Shown: positions 12,977-52,069 of the stretch, one piece after another
How the letters are laid out: every line of letters starts with the position of its first letter
Numbering within the stretch: position 1 is the first letter of the stretch
Source: Capsicum annuum
Taxonomy: Eukaryota > Streptophyta > Magnoliopsida > Solanales > Solanaceae
Assembly (NCBI RefSeq): GCF_002878395.1
Contig: NW_025857660.1
Span: 14,866 to 78,865 of the forward strand
Direction of reading: 5' to 3'
DNA length: 64,000 bases
Notes under the pieces: generated by a model
What the model was told of the DNA's origin: nothing
The model's input: the letters and a program-made list of their open reading frames with translations, nothing else
Databases searched by the model: none
Position numbers and translations under genes: made by a program

Positions 12977-13157
12977 GTCGGTTTGATTCGGGTTCGGTTT
13001 GAATTTTTTTTGGGTTAACACCAAATCAAATCAAGAATGGTCGGGTTTTTTTTCTAACGCCAAACCACTCAAACCAAACCATAAGTCGGTTTTTTTTCTC
13101 GATTTGGTTTGGTTCGTCGGTTCGATTTAACTTGATGATTTGATCTGTACACCCCTA
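12407..13157. mobile_element. hAT-type MITE
   Basis: A 751-bp element with terminal inverted repeats TAGGGGTGTACA / TGTACACCCCTA and a perfect 8-bp target duplication GATGTGAG (12399-12406 and 13158-13165). The empty site is visible at about 18014-18021 in copy E. The interior is AT-rich with 'tcggttttttcggtttggtt'-like motifs and a ~45-bp (TA)n. No transposase, so it would be mobilised in trans by a hAT transposase. Confidence 0.9.
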
Positions 13158-13910
13158 GATGTGAGCAATATATTTCAACAACTATGATTTATTAATTGGC
13201 AAAAGATTAGACAGTGCTTTAAAGGCGCGGACACGGGACAAACCATTTTACGATATGGCATTGGATGTATGTCTAGTGAATTTTTTATTTTTAATATTTC
13301 ATATATTAATATAATTAAAAATAAAATTACATACAAAAAAATTAAGAAAGTACAAAATAAGTGCAACTGTACGTAAAACTGCTTCATATTATAACGTTAA
13401 TCAAAACATCAATCGACTAAAAAACAACTAAAACTGCTCATCTCATAAAAAAAAAACTAATTAGACATTTTCAAAGAATTGAGTAGAAATTTATAAATTA
13501 ACTTGAAAAAAGTAAAATGCGAAGAAGGAACTTAATACGATGTGAAAAAACAACACCCAAAAACAAGTGAAATTAAGGGTCTGCTAATCTCTCATTATAT
13601 CTGCAAGATATAATAGGTTTGGTACACTATTTTATATTGTGAGGAATAGTGGAAATTGTGGAACATTATAAGACTTGTTGATTTTTGAATAAAATATTTT
13701 TGATTCATGTTCAAACAAATTAAAATAAAAATAAAACATATAATTAACAACAAATGAATAACAATGGTGTTGATGATAACAACTATGCCTCAATTTCAAA
13801 CAAATTGAAATCGATTACAGGAATTCGTATTAATTTTATTCTTCATAAGAACAAAGAACAATGTGAGTAAAACATATTCGACAATTATAATTCTGTAACT
13901 ATGAACATGT

Positions 13911-15660
13911 TGCAGGATGCGAAGGGGTAGGGCGACGAGGCCTGATGAGATACCGGTAAATTTTTGAAAGTTTTCTGGCGAGGCTGGTTTAAGGTAGTTG
14001 ACTAGATTGTTTAACAAAATTTTCAAGACGACGAAAATGCCCGAGGCTTGGAGGTGGAGTACTATGATCCCTCTTTATAAGAACAAGGGTGACATTCAGA
14101 GTTGCAATAACTATAGGGGTATTAAGTTATTGAGTCACTCTATGAAGATTTGGGAGAGAGTGATCGAGGTGAGGCTGAGACGGATAGTGTCTATTTCGGA
14201 GAACCAGTTTGGATTTATGCCTAGCCGCTCGAGGACGGAGGCAATTCACCTGGTACAGAGGCTGGTGGAACAGTATAGGGAAAGGAAGAAGGACCTGCAC
14301 ATGGTGTTTATCGACTTGGAGAAGGCATACGACAAAGTCCCCAGGGAGGTGCTTTGGAGATGCTTGGAGGTGAGTGGAGTCCTGGTGGCATATATCAGAG
14401 CAATTAAGGACATGTATGATGGAGCTAAAACTCAGGTGAGGACAGCGGGAGGAGACTCAGAGCATTTCACTGTCTTGACAGGATTGCATCAGGGATCTAC
14501 TCTTAGTCCCTTTTTGTTTGCTTTGGTGATGGATGTGTTGACGCGGCGTATTCAAGGAGAGGTGCCTTGGTGTATGATTTTTGCAGATGATGTAGTTTTG
14601 ATTGTTGAGACGCGAGGGGGTGTGAATGATAAATTAGAGTTGTGGAGACAAACTCTTGAGTCTAAAGGGTTCAGGTTGAGTAGGAGCAAGACAAAGTATT
14701 TGGAATGAAATTTTAATGACGTGAGGCTGGAGAATGAGGTGTTAGTGAAGTTGGAATCACAGGTGGTATGTAAGAGGGATAGTTTCAAGTATCTCGGGGT
14801 CGTGATTCAGGGTAACGGTGAGATTGACGAGGATGTCTCGCACCGTATTGGGGCGGGATGGATGAAATGGAAGCTCGCTTCGGGGGTGTTGTGTGATAAG
14901 AAGGTGCCGCCCAAGCTTAAAGACAAATTCTACAGGGTGGCAGTCCGTCCGGCCATGTTGTATGGAGTGAAGTGTTGGCCAGTTAAGAACTCCCACATTC
15001 AAAAAATGAAGGTGGCGAAAATGCGGATGTTGCGTTGGATGTGTGGGCTGACTAGGGGGAATAGAGTTCGGAATGAGACTATCAGGGAGAAGGTTGGTGT
15101 GACTCCAGTGGAGAATAAAATGCGGGAAGTCCGATTGAGATGGTTCGGACACGTGATGAGGAGGGGCATGGATGCCCCGGTTCGTAGGTGTGAGAGGCTA
15201 GGTTTGGATGGTTTTAGGCGGGGTAGGGGTAGGCCGAAGAAGTACTGGGGAGAGGTGATTAGGCAGGACATGGAGCAGTTACAGCTCACTGAGGACATGA
15301 CCCTAGAGAGGAAGATCTGGAGGAGGCGAATTAGGGCAGAAGGCTAGGGTCAGTTTGGGTCGCTAGTGTAGGGAATTACTTGGTAGGGGTATTATTCTTG
15401 TTATAATACCTTGTTTCATGCTTTATTACGAATCTGTTTACTTTTCTCTGTTTTCTATTACTTGTGGGTGTCGTATTTATGTTATGTCATCTTATTCCAT
15501 GCTTTACTATGTATTTGTGTAGTATTCCGTGTCTCGAGCCGGAGGTCTATCGGAAACAGCCTTTCTACTTCTTTAGAGGTAGAGGTATGGACTGCATACA
15601 TCTTACCCTCCCAAGACCTCACTATGTGGGAATACACTGGGTTTGTTGTTGTTGTTGTTG
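13911..15660 (+). mobile_element. RTE-type LINE, 5'-truncated
   Basis: A 1750-bp non-LTR retrotransposon ending in (TTG)n at about 15643-15660, with a 14-bp target duplication AACTATGAACATGT at 13897-13910 and 15661-15674. The empty site is seen near 6857 in module copy C. It begins within the reverse transcriptase region and has no endonuclease domain, a typical outcome of incomplete target-primed reverse transcription. Closely related to the longer copy at 37581-41130. Confidence 0.93.
13916..15347 (+). pseudogene. LINE reverse transcriptase remnant
   Basis: Encodes part of an RTE-clade reverse transcriptase: '[18 protein letters not shown]', '[18 protein letters not shown]', '[11 protein letters not shown]', '[19 protein letters not shown]', '[18 protein letters not shown]' and the catalytic 'FADD' near 14581-14592. 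The C-terminal part includes '[17 protein letters not shown]' and '[20 protein letters not shown]'. Stops replace Trp codons at about 13966 and 13998, and a TGA at 14706-14708 replaces a Cys codon of the related copy. Frame is otherwise kept to the natural end at 15347. Confidence 0.9.
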
Positions 15661-16719
15661 AACTATGAACATGTCATGACCCAATTTAGGAACGTGACAG
15701 ACACTTTACTTATCCACCTTCTATATAGAATATTCCACCATTTTAGTATATAATGATTTTTGGGACTGATTAACACTCATAATTAAACGCATAATAGAAT
15801 TATTTTGAATTTTAAGAGAGGACGGTTATCCCTTATTCCACCAATCAAACAATCTTAATTATGTATAAAAGTTGAATTAAAAAAATAAATTAATACATTT
15901 GAGGTCATTGTATTAGAATTCTGAATCCGCCTTGAAATTACTTTAATACTAAACCCTACAAACAAATCTTAGAACCAAAACACTGATCATGTAGCAAATA
16001 TAAAATCATTAAGCAAAAGTAAGAAGGCTAACTAGATACCATTTGATCTCTGTTTCAAATGACAATCACGGCTATGTTGTAAACGTTGATTAATAAATTT
16101 TGGAGAAAGACGTGAATTGGTGAGATCAAAGAAATTTTGGGAAGCCTTTTTTCTTAAACTGCGTCTCTTACCAAGAGAAGTTCATTCACTAACTTTGAAT
16201 AGTGAAATCTCGACCAAAGATCTTGAAAATCTAGGTGAAAATGGTATTTCATTTGTTTCTATTGACATTCTTACTTTCTTCTGCCTAAAGAAAGAAATTT
16301 TTTGTGAACGGAAAAATAAGTGAGAACTAATGAAAGCTCTAAATAGAAAGCAAAGAAGGAAAAAGCTTTAAGAGAAAGATGGTTGAAACAGATGATTTCT
16401 TGCCGGAACAAACATGAATTTAGGTTGTTGATACCCAAAAAAATCAAACTAAGCAACTCGAAATTTGCCTATGATGAAGAGCTCTCATATTCTATTATTT
16501 GCTCCTGTCTGTCCTCTTTCTTTTGTTATTCTGATTAGAAGTTATTAGTGATCTCCGCCCTTTTCATCAATTTGGATGTGAGAGAAAGATTCTAGAATAT
16601 TACGACTTAAATTTGAGATTTTAATAAACTAATTATTCCTCGAATCGATAATTTTGATCATGTTGTTATAGGGTAAGTATATAAAATCAAAAAACAAAGT
16701 CATCAAAGTTACTAAACAT

Positions 16720-16974
16720 GCCCCAAGGGGGTGGTTGAGTTGGTTTGAGGGGACTTCCCATAGCGGAGGTCGCGGGTTCGATCCACCCCTAATGTCTTCT
16801 CAATAGAGCTCGTCACACGGGGTTTACCTAGTGCGGTTTACATCTCCTGTGTGGTTTGGGTTGCGAGCTATTGCATAGTGAGGGGTTTACCCTGTGCGCA
16901 CACAGTGCTCACCACAGAGTGCTCAGAGGGTATAGTGATTGCGGATTTTCCTGAAGTTTCCAAAACAAAAAAAA
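16720..16974 (+). mobile_element. tRNA-derived SINE with target duplication
   Basis: A ~255-bp insertion with an internal RNA polymerase III promoter: box A-like 'tggttgagttggtttgagg' near 16732 and box B 'ggttcgatcc' at 16775-16784. It ends in an A-rich tail. The flanks are duplicated: AAAGTTACTAAACAT at 16705-16719 and the same with one extra A at 16975-16990. The module copies at 5384 and 7855 lack it. The tRNA-like head and A tail distinguish it from the (TTG)n-tailed retroposons in this window. Confidence 0.88.
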
Positions 16975-17083
16975 AAAGTTACTAAAACATGGAACATGAT
17001 ATTTTTTTCAAATAAATTAGAAAGAAAAATAAAATTCATAAATTAAAACGAATGAATCACCATGATCTTGATGATAACAATTA

Positions 17084-17844
17084 CTATATATATACCACAC
17101 GTGTCTCGCACGTGTTATGTTTAATTATTTAAAATTAAATGATTTTACCTATTGTGGAAATTTTTAATGAAGTGTAAAATTTCAAATCACTTTGCAAAGA
17201 TTAATCAGTCATATTATATTATTAAAAACAAACAATTCTACAACAACAATAGAATTAAGATCTAATTACAAAAATAGGAAAAGATGAAGAAGAATATTAA
17301 AATCTGTTCTTTAATTAAATTTTTACACTATCAATCAAAAAAAATAACGAAAAAAAATCAACTCACTTTATGATTATGGTGCTTATAGGTTATTTTATAC
17401 ATGTGATTTTTTATTTTAAGTAGGACATTATTTGCATCCTTAATTAGCAATGAGTTAAGCTGAGTTGAAAATAATAAGCATACCTAATGAGTGTGCGGTT
17501 TTATTTTTACTATTTAGAATTTAATTATTATTAGAATTCTACCTTAGATAAATCCTACTTAAATTAATATGTCAATTTAATATGTCAATATATAATATTC
17601 TCCTAATATTAAAAGTAGATAAAAGTAGAATTCTTAAATTAATGAAAAAAATATTAGTTATCATTAATTTTAATGACTTTTAATAAGGAAATGTTTTACA
17701 ATAAATATATTTAATTAATTTTTAACTCTAAATATTAGGAAATAACAGTGAAAAGATGATTTTGTCTAAAACAACGATTTTTAATAAAGGGCAAAAAGTT
17801 CAACAATATTTCTAAGGTTTTTCACACTTTTAATATATTATAGA
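17084..17844 (-). mobile_element. Non-autonomous Helitron
   Basis: On the minus strand the 5' end is TCTATAATATATTAAAAG, a good match to plant Helitron starts, preceded by A (17845 on plus). Near the 3' end lies the hairpin ACACGTGCGAGACACGTGT (17096-17114). The last bases read TATAG before T rather than the canonical CTRR, so this end has drifted or lies slightly off. About 760 bp, no coding. It contains the uninterrupted counterpart of the Copia target near 17592. Confidence 0.65.
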
Positions 17845-18310
17845 TAGATATAGATATAGATATAGATTATAGATTGTAGATTATAAATTATAGATATAGA
17901 TATAAATATAAATGGTAGATGTTAGGTTATAGATATATGATTCCCACTAATCATACCAATTATCCAAAACAATACTCAAATTCCACTAATCATACTTCTT
18001 CATAGACACAAAACGATGTGAGCAATATATTTCCACAACTATGATTTATTAGTTGGCAAAAGATTATACAGTGCTTTAAAGGCACAGCACGAGACAAAGC
18101 GTTTTACTAGATATGACGCAGGACGTAAGCCTTTTGAATCTTTAATTTTTAATATTTTATATATTAATATAATACAATATAAAATTACATAAAAAATTCA
18201 AGAAAGTTCAAAATAAGTGCAACTGTACGTAGAACTGCTTTGTATTAAAACGTTAATCAAAAAACATCGATTGACTAAAAAAATAATTAAAACTGCTCAT
18301 CTAAAACATC
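17845..18310. repeat. Module copy E with TAGATA-type tract
   Basis: Starts with a 'tagatatagatata' hexamer-like tract to about 17935. It then continues with the module block 'tggcaaaagattatacagtg' (18053) also seen at 6073 and 13197. The homology stops near 18310. Confidence 0.55.
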
Positions 18311-18494
18311 ATTGCCATAAATACTCAAACTATGCAGGTAGCCCATAGTACAGTGAATCTCGATGGCACCATGGATCTTGGCGACCACGTGAAACTTCAT
18401 TGGAGGAGATTGTTGGGTGTGGGCAGCACACAGTATAGTGAATCTCGTAAACTAACTCGTGGATCGTGGTGATGGGCCACGTGGAACTTAGTTC

Positions 18495-19150
18495 GAGGGG
18501 GAGATTATTGGTGTGCGAACCAAAGTCCACATTGGTAGCTAAAGGAATTGGGAAGCTACATAAGATGTAGGATCTCTTAATGGTGTGAAGTCATTTTGGA
18601 GAAAATCATGTGGACATAGCTCAAAGCGATCAATATCACACCATGTAAGAGTGTTGGTATGTAAGAGTGTCTTTAGGTTGGATGAGCCTAATTGTTGGTA
18701 TTTGCCCTGCCTTTCTTACTAAAATAGGGTTTTTCTTTTGGAAAAAGAAAAACATAAATGCTCCATATTTGGCTGATCTTCTCGTAGGAAAAGGTTATAG
18801 ACTTTATAAATAAAGGCTTTATTTTTCTAGTTTAGTAGCATCCACAATGTAATCCTAGATGTTTGAGAGTATTATTTGGGAGGAGAATTTGTGAGGCACA
18901 AGTGTTACGGTGTCACTTATGTGAACCTCTTTCTTATTCTGACTGAATTGTATGAGGTTGTCTTTCCTGACATTTTGTACTCACTTTTAGTGGATTGCTC
19001 ATCTCTTTTGTGGATGTAGGTCAATTGATTGAACCACGTAAAATTATTGTGTCTCTTTTGATGCTTTTCCCGCATGTTTCTTATGTGACATCTTCCGAGG
19101 TTTGCTTTATTAGCTTTCTCATGACATCTGATTATTTCGATCCTAGCACA
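18495..19150 (+). mobile_element. LTR retrotransposon fragment (polypurine tract and LTR)
   Basis: A polypurine run 'cgagggggagattattgg' at about 18493-18510 is followed by 'tgtgcgaaccaaagtcc', the arrangement at the start of a 3' LTR. A related 'ggaggagattgttgg' lies upstream at about 18400, suggesting a small internal duplication. The LTR-like sequence runs to roughly 'cgatcctagca' near 19147. No second LTR or coding region remains. Boundaries are approximate. Confidence 0.5.
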
Positions 19151-20028
19151 GACTAATGGGGCTTACGCCTCACACCACTTATGCCCCCACATATCGCTCC
19201 AATGCATTTTTACTATGCCCCACTCCGAGGCTCGCCCCAGAAACGCCTTTTTAAACACTGAATTTAGATTGTACAAAATTCAGGGGATGGGTGGTGGATT
19301 CTAAGTAATAAGTTCCAAAATGATTTATGCTTTCACAGTAGAACTTAATGAAAACTTACTAAAGCTTTAGTGACACATAAATGCTTTAAACGTGCTTTAC
19401 TGAGAAATTGCTCAGGTTTTAGTTTACAATCTGTAGTTTTGGTCTAAATCTTATATTTGTGTTAAAAAGATTCACTTAGTATGTATAAATAATCTATCCA
19501 CAACCTAATAAGTCATCTTTCTAGAATTCAGAATCCATAAAATTTGAAAATCTTAGCTCCGCTTCTCAGTGAGCTCATCGTCTGCTGAAACTGCTCACTG
19601 TTGTCTCTATGGGTAGATGGGGGATGCGAATGACCACAGCCACATCTTACAGAATCATCGATGCATTTTCTCACCGTGATGAGAAATATTTGGAGGTTCA
19701 CATTCTAATTAATCATCAAAGCATGTAGACCAGTTGAATCCGCTCTACAATAACAGCACAGAACCAAGATCAAACTCTTCAATTAAGAGTCACCAGAAAC
19801 TATTGTTTCATTGAACTACTATCAAACTTTCTAAACAGCAAAATACTCATAATAGAATGGAAGTTGATATGAGATCTAAAGTAAGAAAAGAACATTCTGA
19901 TTCTAAGTCCAAACTGTATTTGCTTAAAAAACTGAACTAGAAACTTTAACGAGCCATTGCATGCAGATAATTAGATAAACAGACCATCTGTCTATGATGA
20001 GGACTAGCTTTCTCCAACTAATCGAAAG
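19151..20028. other. Non-coding stretch
   Basis: No gene, RNA gene or clear element seen. The left end has a GC-richer 'ccccactccgaggctcgcccc' patch. The rest is ordinary AT-rich plant intergenic sequence leading into the 3' end of the coiled-coil gene. Confidence 0.5.
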
Positions 20029-21777
20029 CTATTTGTAAGACTGTAGGCGGCGAGTGGTGGATTCAATCCCTTGGAGAGCTTCCTTCTTGCACCGCTCAAT
20101 TTCCCTCTGCACTTCTTTAGCTGCCTCCATTTGTGTACCAAGTATTTGAACCTCGCCTAGTTTAATCTTATGGTATGCTTTATATTTTTGCTCATCATCT
20201 TTTGAACACTTATGATACGGGAATTCCTAGCTCGAGACCTTTCACACGAAGCCAAGCACGTGAGTTGCAATGACTCCAAGCCTTGTTCACATTCTTGGCC
20301 ATGTGTGAGGCCCTTGTGAGCCCATCTAAGGGCCTATATTTAATAAAATGTAAAGAGGCCCACCAAGACACCCCAAACCCACCCACTTAAATGTCAGGTC
20401 TTTGTCCCTCCTTTCTAAGTTACTATATAAGCCATGTATAGGGCTAGTCTTGCTTTAGTTCATTCCTATTATTCAAGAAACAAAGACTTGTAAATTTTTT
20501 ACTTCTCTTTCTCATCATTTGGAAAGGCCAAAACCAAATTCTCACTAGTAGAGTGATACTAGTGTTGTATCTTGGCTAGAAACTAGGTTCTTTGAGTTCC
20601 TCTTGATCCAAGTAAGAACTTGGTATTGATATTTATTAGTCTTAGGGTCCTTTCTCTTGTTAGGGTTCTTAGATTAATGAATATTGTGTGTCAAGTTTCT
20701 ATCTCTTTCTTTGTAAATCTTGTTAACATTGTGTTGTTAAATATAAAAGTCTAGTGAAGCCGTGTGGGGCTCTTTCGATTCACTAGCAATATTGTCTTTA
20801 TTGTTCTTGTTGTTAACTCACTTTTCTAGTTCAAACAAGTGTTGCAAGCCTAGTGAAGCCGTGTGTGGCCATTTTCGATTCACTAGCACTTTGTTGTTCA
20901 TCTTGTTGTTCTTGTGTTGGTTGGAATCTCTTGATACGCACTTAGCATTGTATCAACTTCCATCTTGTTCAATATGAGCAATCTTTCGTTCCAATCTGCG
21001 AATCCTCTTTCTTGCATCTTCTATCAGCTCTATTTCATCTTCTATTTGCCTCTTTAGAGGTTCTTTTTTCTCCTTAGCCATTTTTTGATTTGCTTGAGCT
21101 TGTTCAATCGACTCTTCAATATCATTCACGCATATAATCTAGATATTTGTTCTCCAATTCTGGAATAGCCAACATATCTAGTTTTCTCTCAGCGGTGAGT
21201 AGATCAAATTTATAAGCAATGAAGTCCTTGACATCTTTGTGGAGCAAAGCATAGTCAGCACCAAACCAATTCAACGTGGTAAAAGTACGGTTGGCAAAAG
21301 TAACCATTTCATCCACGCTAGTCATCTTCTCAGAAGTGAGCTGAGTCACCAACATAGACTTGACTTCATCCGTGATCACTTTTTGTGATTTTTCATGCAC
21401 TTGGGAAGAAAATCCATTTGCACTCACATGTGTTTCTTTTGCTGCCTTCAGTCTTGACAAAGGATTTAGCTTGAACTTTGTCTCTTTCTGCTCGTCCTCT
21501 TCATCGCAAGGAATTAGCAAAGGCCTATCACTTGTTGACCCCCATGGTGGCATAGGAGGTTGGGGAACTAGCTTTGGAGCATTTGAACAGGACATCAACA
21601 CTCGCTTGGGAATAGCTTCATCTGATCCTGTTGGTGGCACATGAGGTGGGGGAACTAGCTCTGAAGCATTTGTGCTTGTAGAAACTCGTGAAGAAGTATC
21701 TCCGTTTGATCCTGTTGGTGACGCAGGAAGTGAAAGAACTACTGCTGGAGCTGTTCCTGGTGCTGCCGCATTAACTG
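20029..21777 (-). pseudogene. Unidentified coiled-coil protein gene, interrupted
   Basis: I do not recognise the family. On the minus strand an exon-like open region begins after a splice acceptor near 21777 ('tgatacag'). It encodes a Pro/Ser/Thr-rich linker ('VPPTGSDEAIPKR'), then a helical segment ('LTSEKMTSVDEMVTFANRT', 'LHKDVKDFIAYKFDLLTAER'). A one-base frame change near 21122 leads into 'EESIEQAQANQKMAKEKKE', a charged coiled coil. The last 60 or so codons ('GEVQILGTQMEAAKEVQREI', ending 'RRLQSYK' and TAG at 20029-20031) lie beyond a solo LTR at 20213-20955. The frame shift and the insertion make a functional product doubtful, unless unrecognised introns bridge both. Upstream exons were not identified. 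Confidence 0.5.
20213..20955. mobile_element. Solo LTR
   Basis: A 743-bp sequence begins TGATACGG and ends TTGTATCA (TG...CA with matching 6-bp ends TGATAC/GTATCA). It is flanked by ACTTA (20208-20212) and ACTTC (20956-20960), a 5-bp duplication with one mismatch. It contains a TATA-like 'actatataagcc' near 20421 and an internal ~30-bp repeat 'tagtgaagccgtgtggggct' (about 20752 and 20851). One LTR without internal sequence implies LTR-LTR recombination. Reading the + strand as LTR sense is likely but not proven. Confidence 0.75.
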
Positions 21778-22067
21778 TATCAACAGTTATAGTTCAAGAT
21801 ATCAGAAGAAACAATGAAACGGGCATGTGATCCTCCAGAATGCAGATATATATAATAGTACTTTAGTTGAGAACCCAAATGCCAAGAAACTACTTTAGTC
21901 TTGTAAAGATTTCAGCTTTTGGATGTTTCACTAAAGAAACAAGAAAGACAAGGGCACCCCAGGTTTGATATATTATGCTACACAGCCAATATATGTACAG
22001 TTTAGTAACTTCAAGATTTTTTCAGGCAACAGCACTGAAAGATCGACTCAGAGCGAAGGCAAAGACT

Positions 22068-22190
22068 TGTATGTCATACTATCTTCACTAATCTTTAGCA
22101 AACAATTGAAAAATCAAATAATCTTGTAGGTCATACTATCTTCACTACTTATCTTTAGCAAGCAATTGAAAAATCAAATACTCTTGTACT
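22068..22190. repeat. Tandem duplication, ~60 bp x2
   Basis: 'gtcatactatcttcacta' followed by 'cttgta'-terminated sequence occurs twice in direct succession (about 22070-22128 and 22131-22187) with few differences. Confidence 0.75.
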
Positions 22191-22815
22191 GCAGTGAATA
22201 TGCAAATAAAGTTGAATTGATCTCAAACTCTATCAGTAGCAAGAAGAATAACTCTTGTCAAGTAAGATTTGGAACTAAATAGTTTGTCTTCAAGAAAAAT
22301 TATGATTTCAGAGGAGCTCTCCAAAACATGGGATTGATGTCATTAGCGAATAATCAAATCAACGTCTCAGTCTATTATACCATACTAAATACAGATAAAT
22401 TAAATAAGCTATATGACCGGCACCTTTTCCTTAACAGCTGATCATTTCTTTTGAACACCTTTCACTGTTGGGCTGCATTTTAACAAATGATCATAGGATG
22501 TAATAAGATGCGATAATCATATTACCAAGCTCTAACAAATACATTCAATCTTGCTCGGTCTACTTCCCGCTAAACACACATAATATAGAGAATGAAAAAG
22601 TTCATACCAGTGGTCTTCAAGGATTCAAATCAATAATCAACTGGTACTCAAAACAAATCCTTAATTACTAGGGAAAAACAACTGGATCCAGTTCATCAAG
22701 ACACAGTAGAAAGTGAAAACCGTTCAGAAGAAACAGATACCCCTACATTGATGAAGAAAACCAAATAGGAAGCAGCCAATCCATCTGTTTTTCATTAATG
22801 CATTTACACATACAT

Positions 22816-22941
22816 TTTGAGCCGGGGGTTATCGGAAACAGCTTCTCTATCTCACATCTGAGGTAGTGGTATGGACTGCGTACACTTACCTCCCCTCCCC
22901 CCAGACCCCACTTGGTGGTAGTATACTGGGTATGTTGCTAT
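22816..22941 (+). mobile_element. Short LINE-tail retroposon
   Basis: A 126-bp insertion homologous to the last ~125 bp of the RTE LINEs here ('gccgggggttatcggaaaca' to 'atgttgctatt'). It has a 17-bp target duplication TGCATTTACACATACAT at 22799-22815 and 22942-22958. The duplication shows it inserted as a unit. It starts at the same TTGAGCCG position as the copy at 62972. Confidence 0.85.
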
Positions 22942-23083
22942 TGCATTTACACATACATCATCAATTACTAATACCAATTCAAGAGCAAAAAATTTAACAT
23001 CATACTCTTATTTGTCAAAAAATTAGCTAATAACTTAAAAGTTTCTTCTGCTCAGTCCAGCATAGAGTCTACATTCAATTTCG

Positions 23084-23316
23084 GCAACAACATAATACCA
23101 AGTGTAATCCCACGGGTGGAGCCTGGGGAGGTTAGAGTGTACGCAGACCTTACCCCTACCCTGTGGACGTAAAGAGATTGTTTCCGAAAGGCCCTCAACT
23201 TACAGTCAGTTTCGCAGAGTACAGACAAGACAGAAGACACGTCTGAGATAGGGGTAAGGTCTGCTACACTCTACCACCCCACTTTGTGGGATTATACTAG
23301 GTATGTTGTTGTTGCT
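23084..23316. mobile_element. Inverted pair of LINE-tail retroposons
   Basis: A minus-oriented copy at about 23084-23200 (plus-strand 'accaagtgtaatcccacggg') lies back to back with a plus-oriented, more truncated copy at about 23241-23316 ('ggggtaaggtctgctacact' to 'gttgttgttgctg'). Each ends in (TTG/CAA)n at the outer side, giving a head-to-head inverted repeat. Confidence 0.75.
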
Positions 23317-23705
23317 GTACACAAAAGATACAAGGCAAATGCAACTAATTATTCAGTTTAAGAAAAACCTCAAATGAGGTTTGTTTATGAATGCAGATAT
23401 ACATGATATTATTTTAGTAGAACCCCAAGTGCCAAGAAACTACTATAATCTTGTAGGGCACGCAGGAGGTTGTTAATTTGCGTTGAACAGCTAGCACAAA
23501 ATATTAAACACCCTCTTGAAAAACTGAAAATCATGCATGTAAAGGTTTGTTTTTGAATGCAGAAATACAAGATATCACTTTAGTAGAACCCCAAATGCCA
23601 AGAAACTACTATAATCTTGTAAAGATTGCATCTTTTTGATGTTTCACAAAAGAAACAAAGAAAATAAAGGGCACCCCAGGTTGACAAATTGTGTTACACA
23701 GCTTG

Positions 23706-24688
23706 CTAGCACAAAATACAATATGACCATTCCTTAGACCCCGCACATGGACTGCCCTTTTTTAGCTAAACAGGCTGTAAAGAAAATCTCGTGTCTTTTT
23801 ATACTCCAAGTTTTCTACATTCTCAACTCTCCTAATACAACAATTTTATTACAAGGGAAAAAGTTACCATAAATCCCAGAGACTTTTCTGTACTTCTTTT
23901 TCTCAAAGGTGAGCCAACCTTTGAGTGTTGGAGATGAGGTAGCTGCTGCTTGTTGAAAGCTTGACCTTGTTGTCACCATTTTTCTTTTCAATGGAGTTTG
24001 AATAGTTATTTTGTTTTCAAAAATTCAAAAACCAGAAAGAAAACAGTACTATTATTTACTGTCCAGTCAAAGCTGTAGGGTGGTACTGGACAAAAAGGAT
24101 TGTTTTTGCCATTTAAGGCAAGAATTTACTCAGATAGTTTTATGAGAATAAATTTTCTGCACACAATTTGTGCCTGCCTGTACTTTTCTTTTGAAAAAAT
24201 AGCTGTTGAGTTGGTTGGTAGATTTTTATTTAGCACCAATTTAACGCAGAAAAGGACAAGGGGAAAGAAAAGGAAAATGACAAATTCTGAGTAACAAGAT
24301 TCCTAAACAATATTTGCATGAAATAGCTGAACATAGTTTAATGAAAACACCTTTATGAACTTGTCAATTTATTTTGAATTTTCTAAGTTTTTTTTTTTTT
24401 AAAAAAAAAAATAGCCTGGTGCATTATAAGTATTTTACAATTTAAATTTAATTAATTGACTTGCAAATATATGTGCAGGAACAACCACTGGTGCGGATTG
24501 AGATGCCTTGGTTTCGAGACGTGGATATTAAAAAATCTTTGGTAGGAAGCACTTCTCCGGCCCTCTAGCGCGGGTACCGAGGAAAATGTGAAATGATACT
24601 ATTGTAATCATCATAAGACAGAAGGGAAGTGAAGAATTGCCAAAGGCTCAAAAAAATGAGAATCGATAAGAGACCAAAAATAAGGTAT
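23706..24688. other. 3' flank of the demethylase gene, no other gene seen
   Basis: AT-rich sequence with a T/A homopolymer pair at about 24390-24411. The part near 24688 downwards is presumably 3' UTR of the minus-strand demethylase gene. No poly(A) signal could be assigned with confidence. Confidence 0.5.

Positions 24689-52069
<27,381 letters not shown>

Larger units (their letters stand above)
12330..17083. repeat. Degenerate tandem module, copy D (host to three insertions)
   Basis: Module blocks are found at about 12330-12406, 13158-13910, 15661-16719 and 16975-17083. They are separated by a hAT MITE, a truncated LINE and a SINE. Each interruption can be verified by comparison with copy C (or copy E for the MITE), where the sequence is continuous. 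Confidence 0.65.
21815..23705. repeat. Three dispersed copies of a ~170-bp sequence
   Basis: The core 'gccaagaaactactataatc' recurs at about 21883 (variant), 23433 and 23599, with shared flanks ('gaatgcagatata' before, 'gggcaccccaggtt' after in two copies). The copies lie in the putative intron and 5' region of the coiled-coil gene. No function assigned. Confidence 0.6.

Noticed and set aside
14552..15298. Minus-strand ORFs opposite the truncated LINE.
   Set aside because: Antisense shadows of the reverse transcriptase frame.
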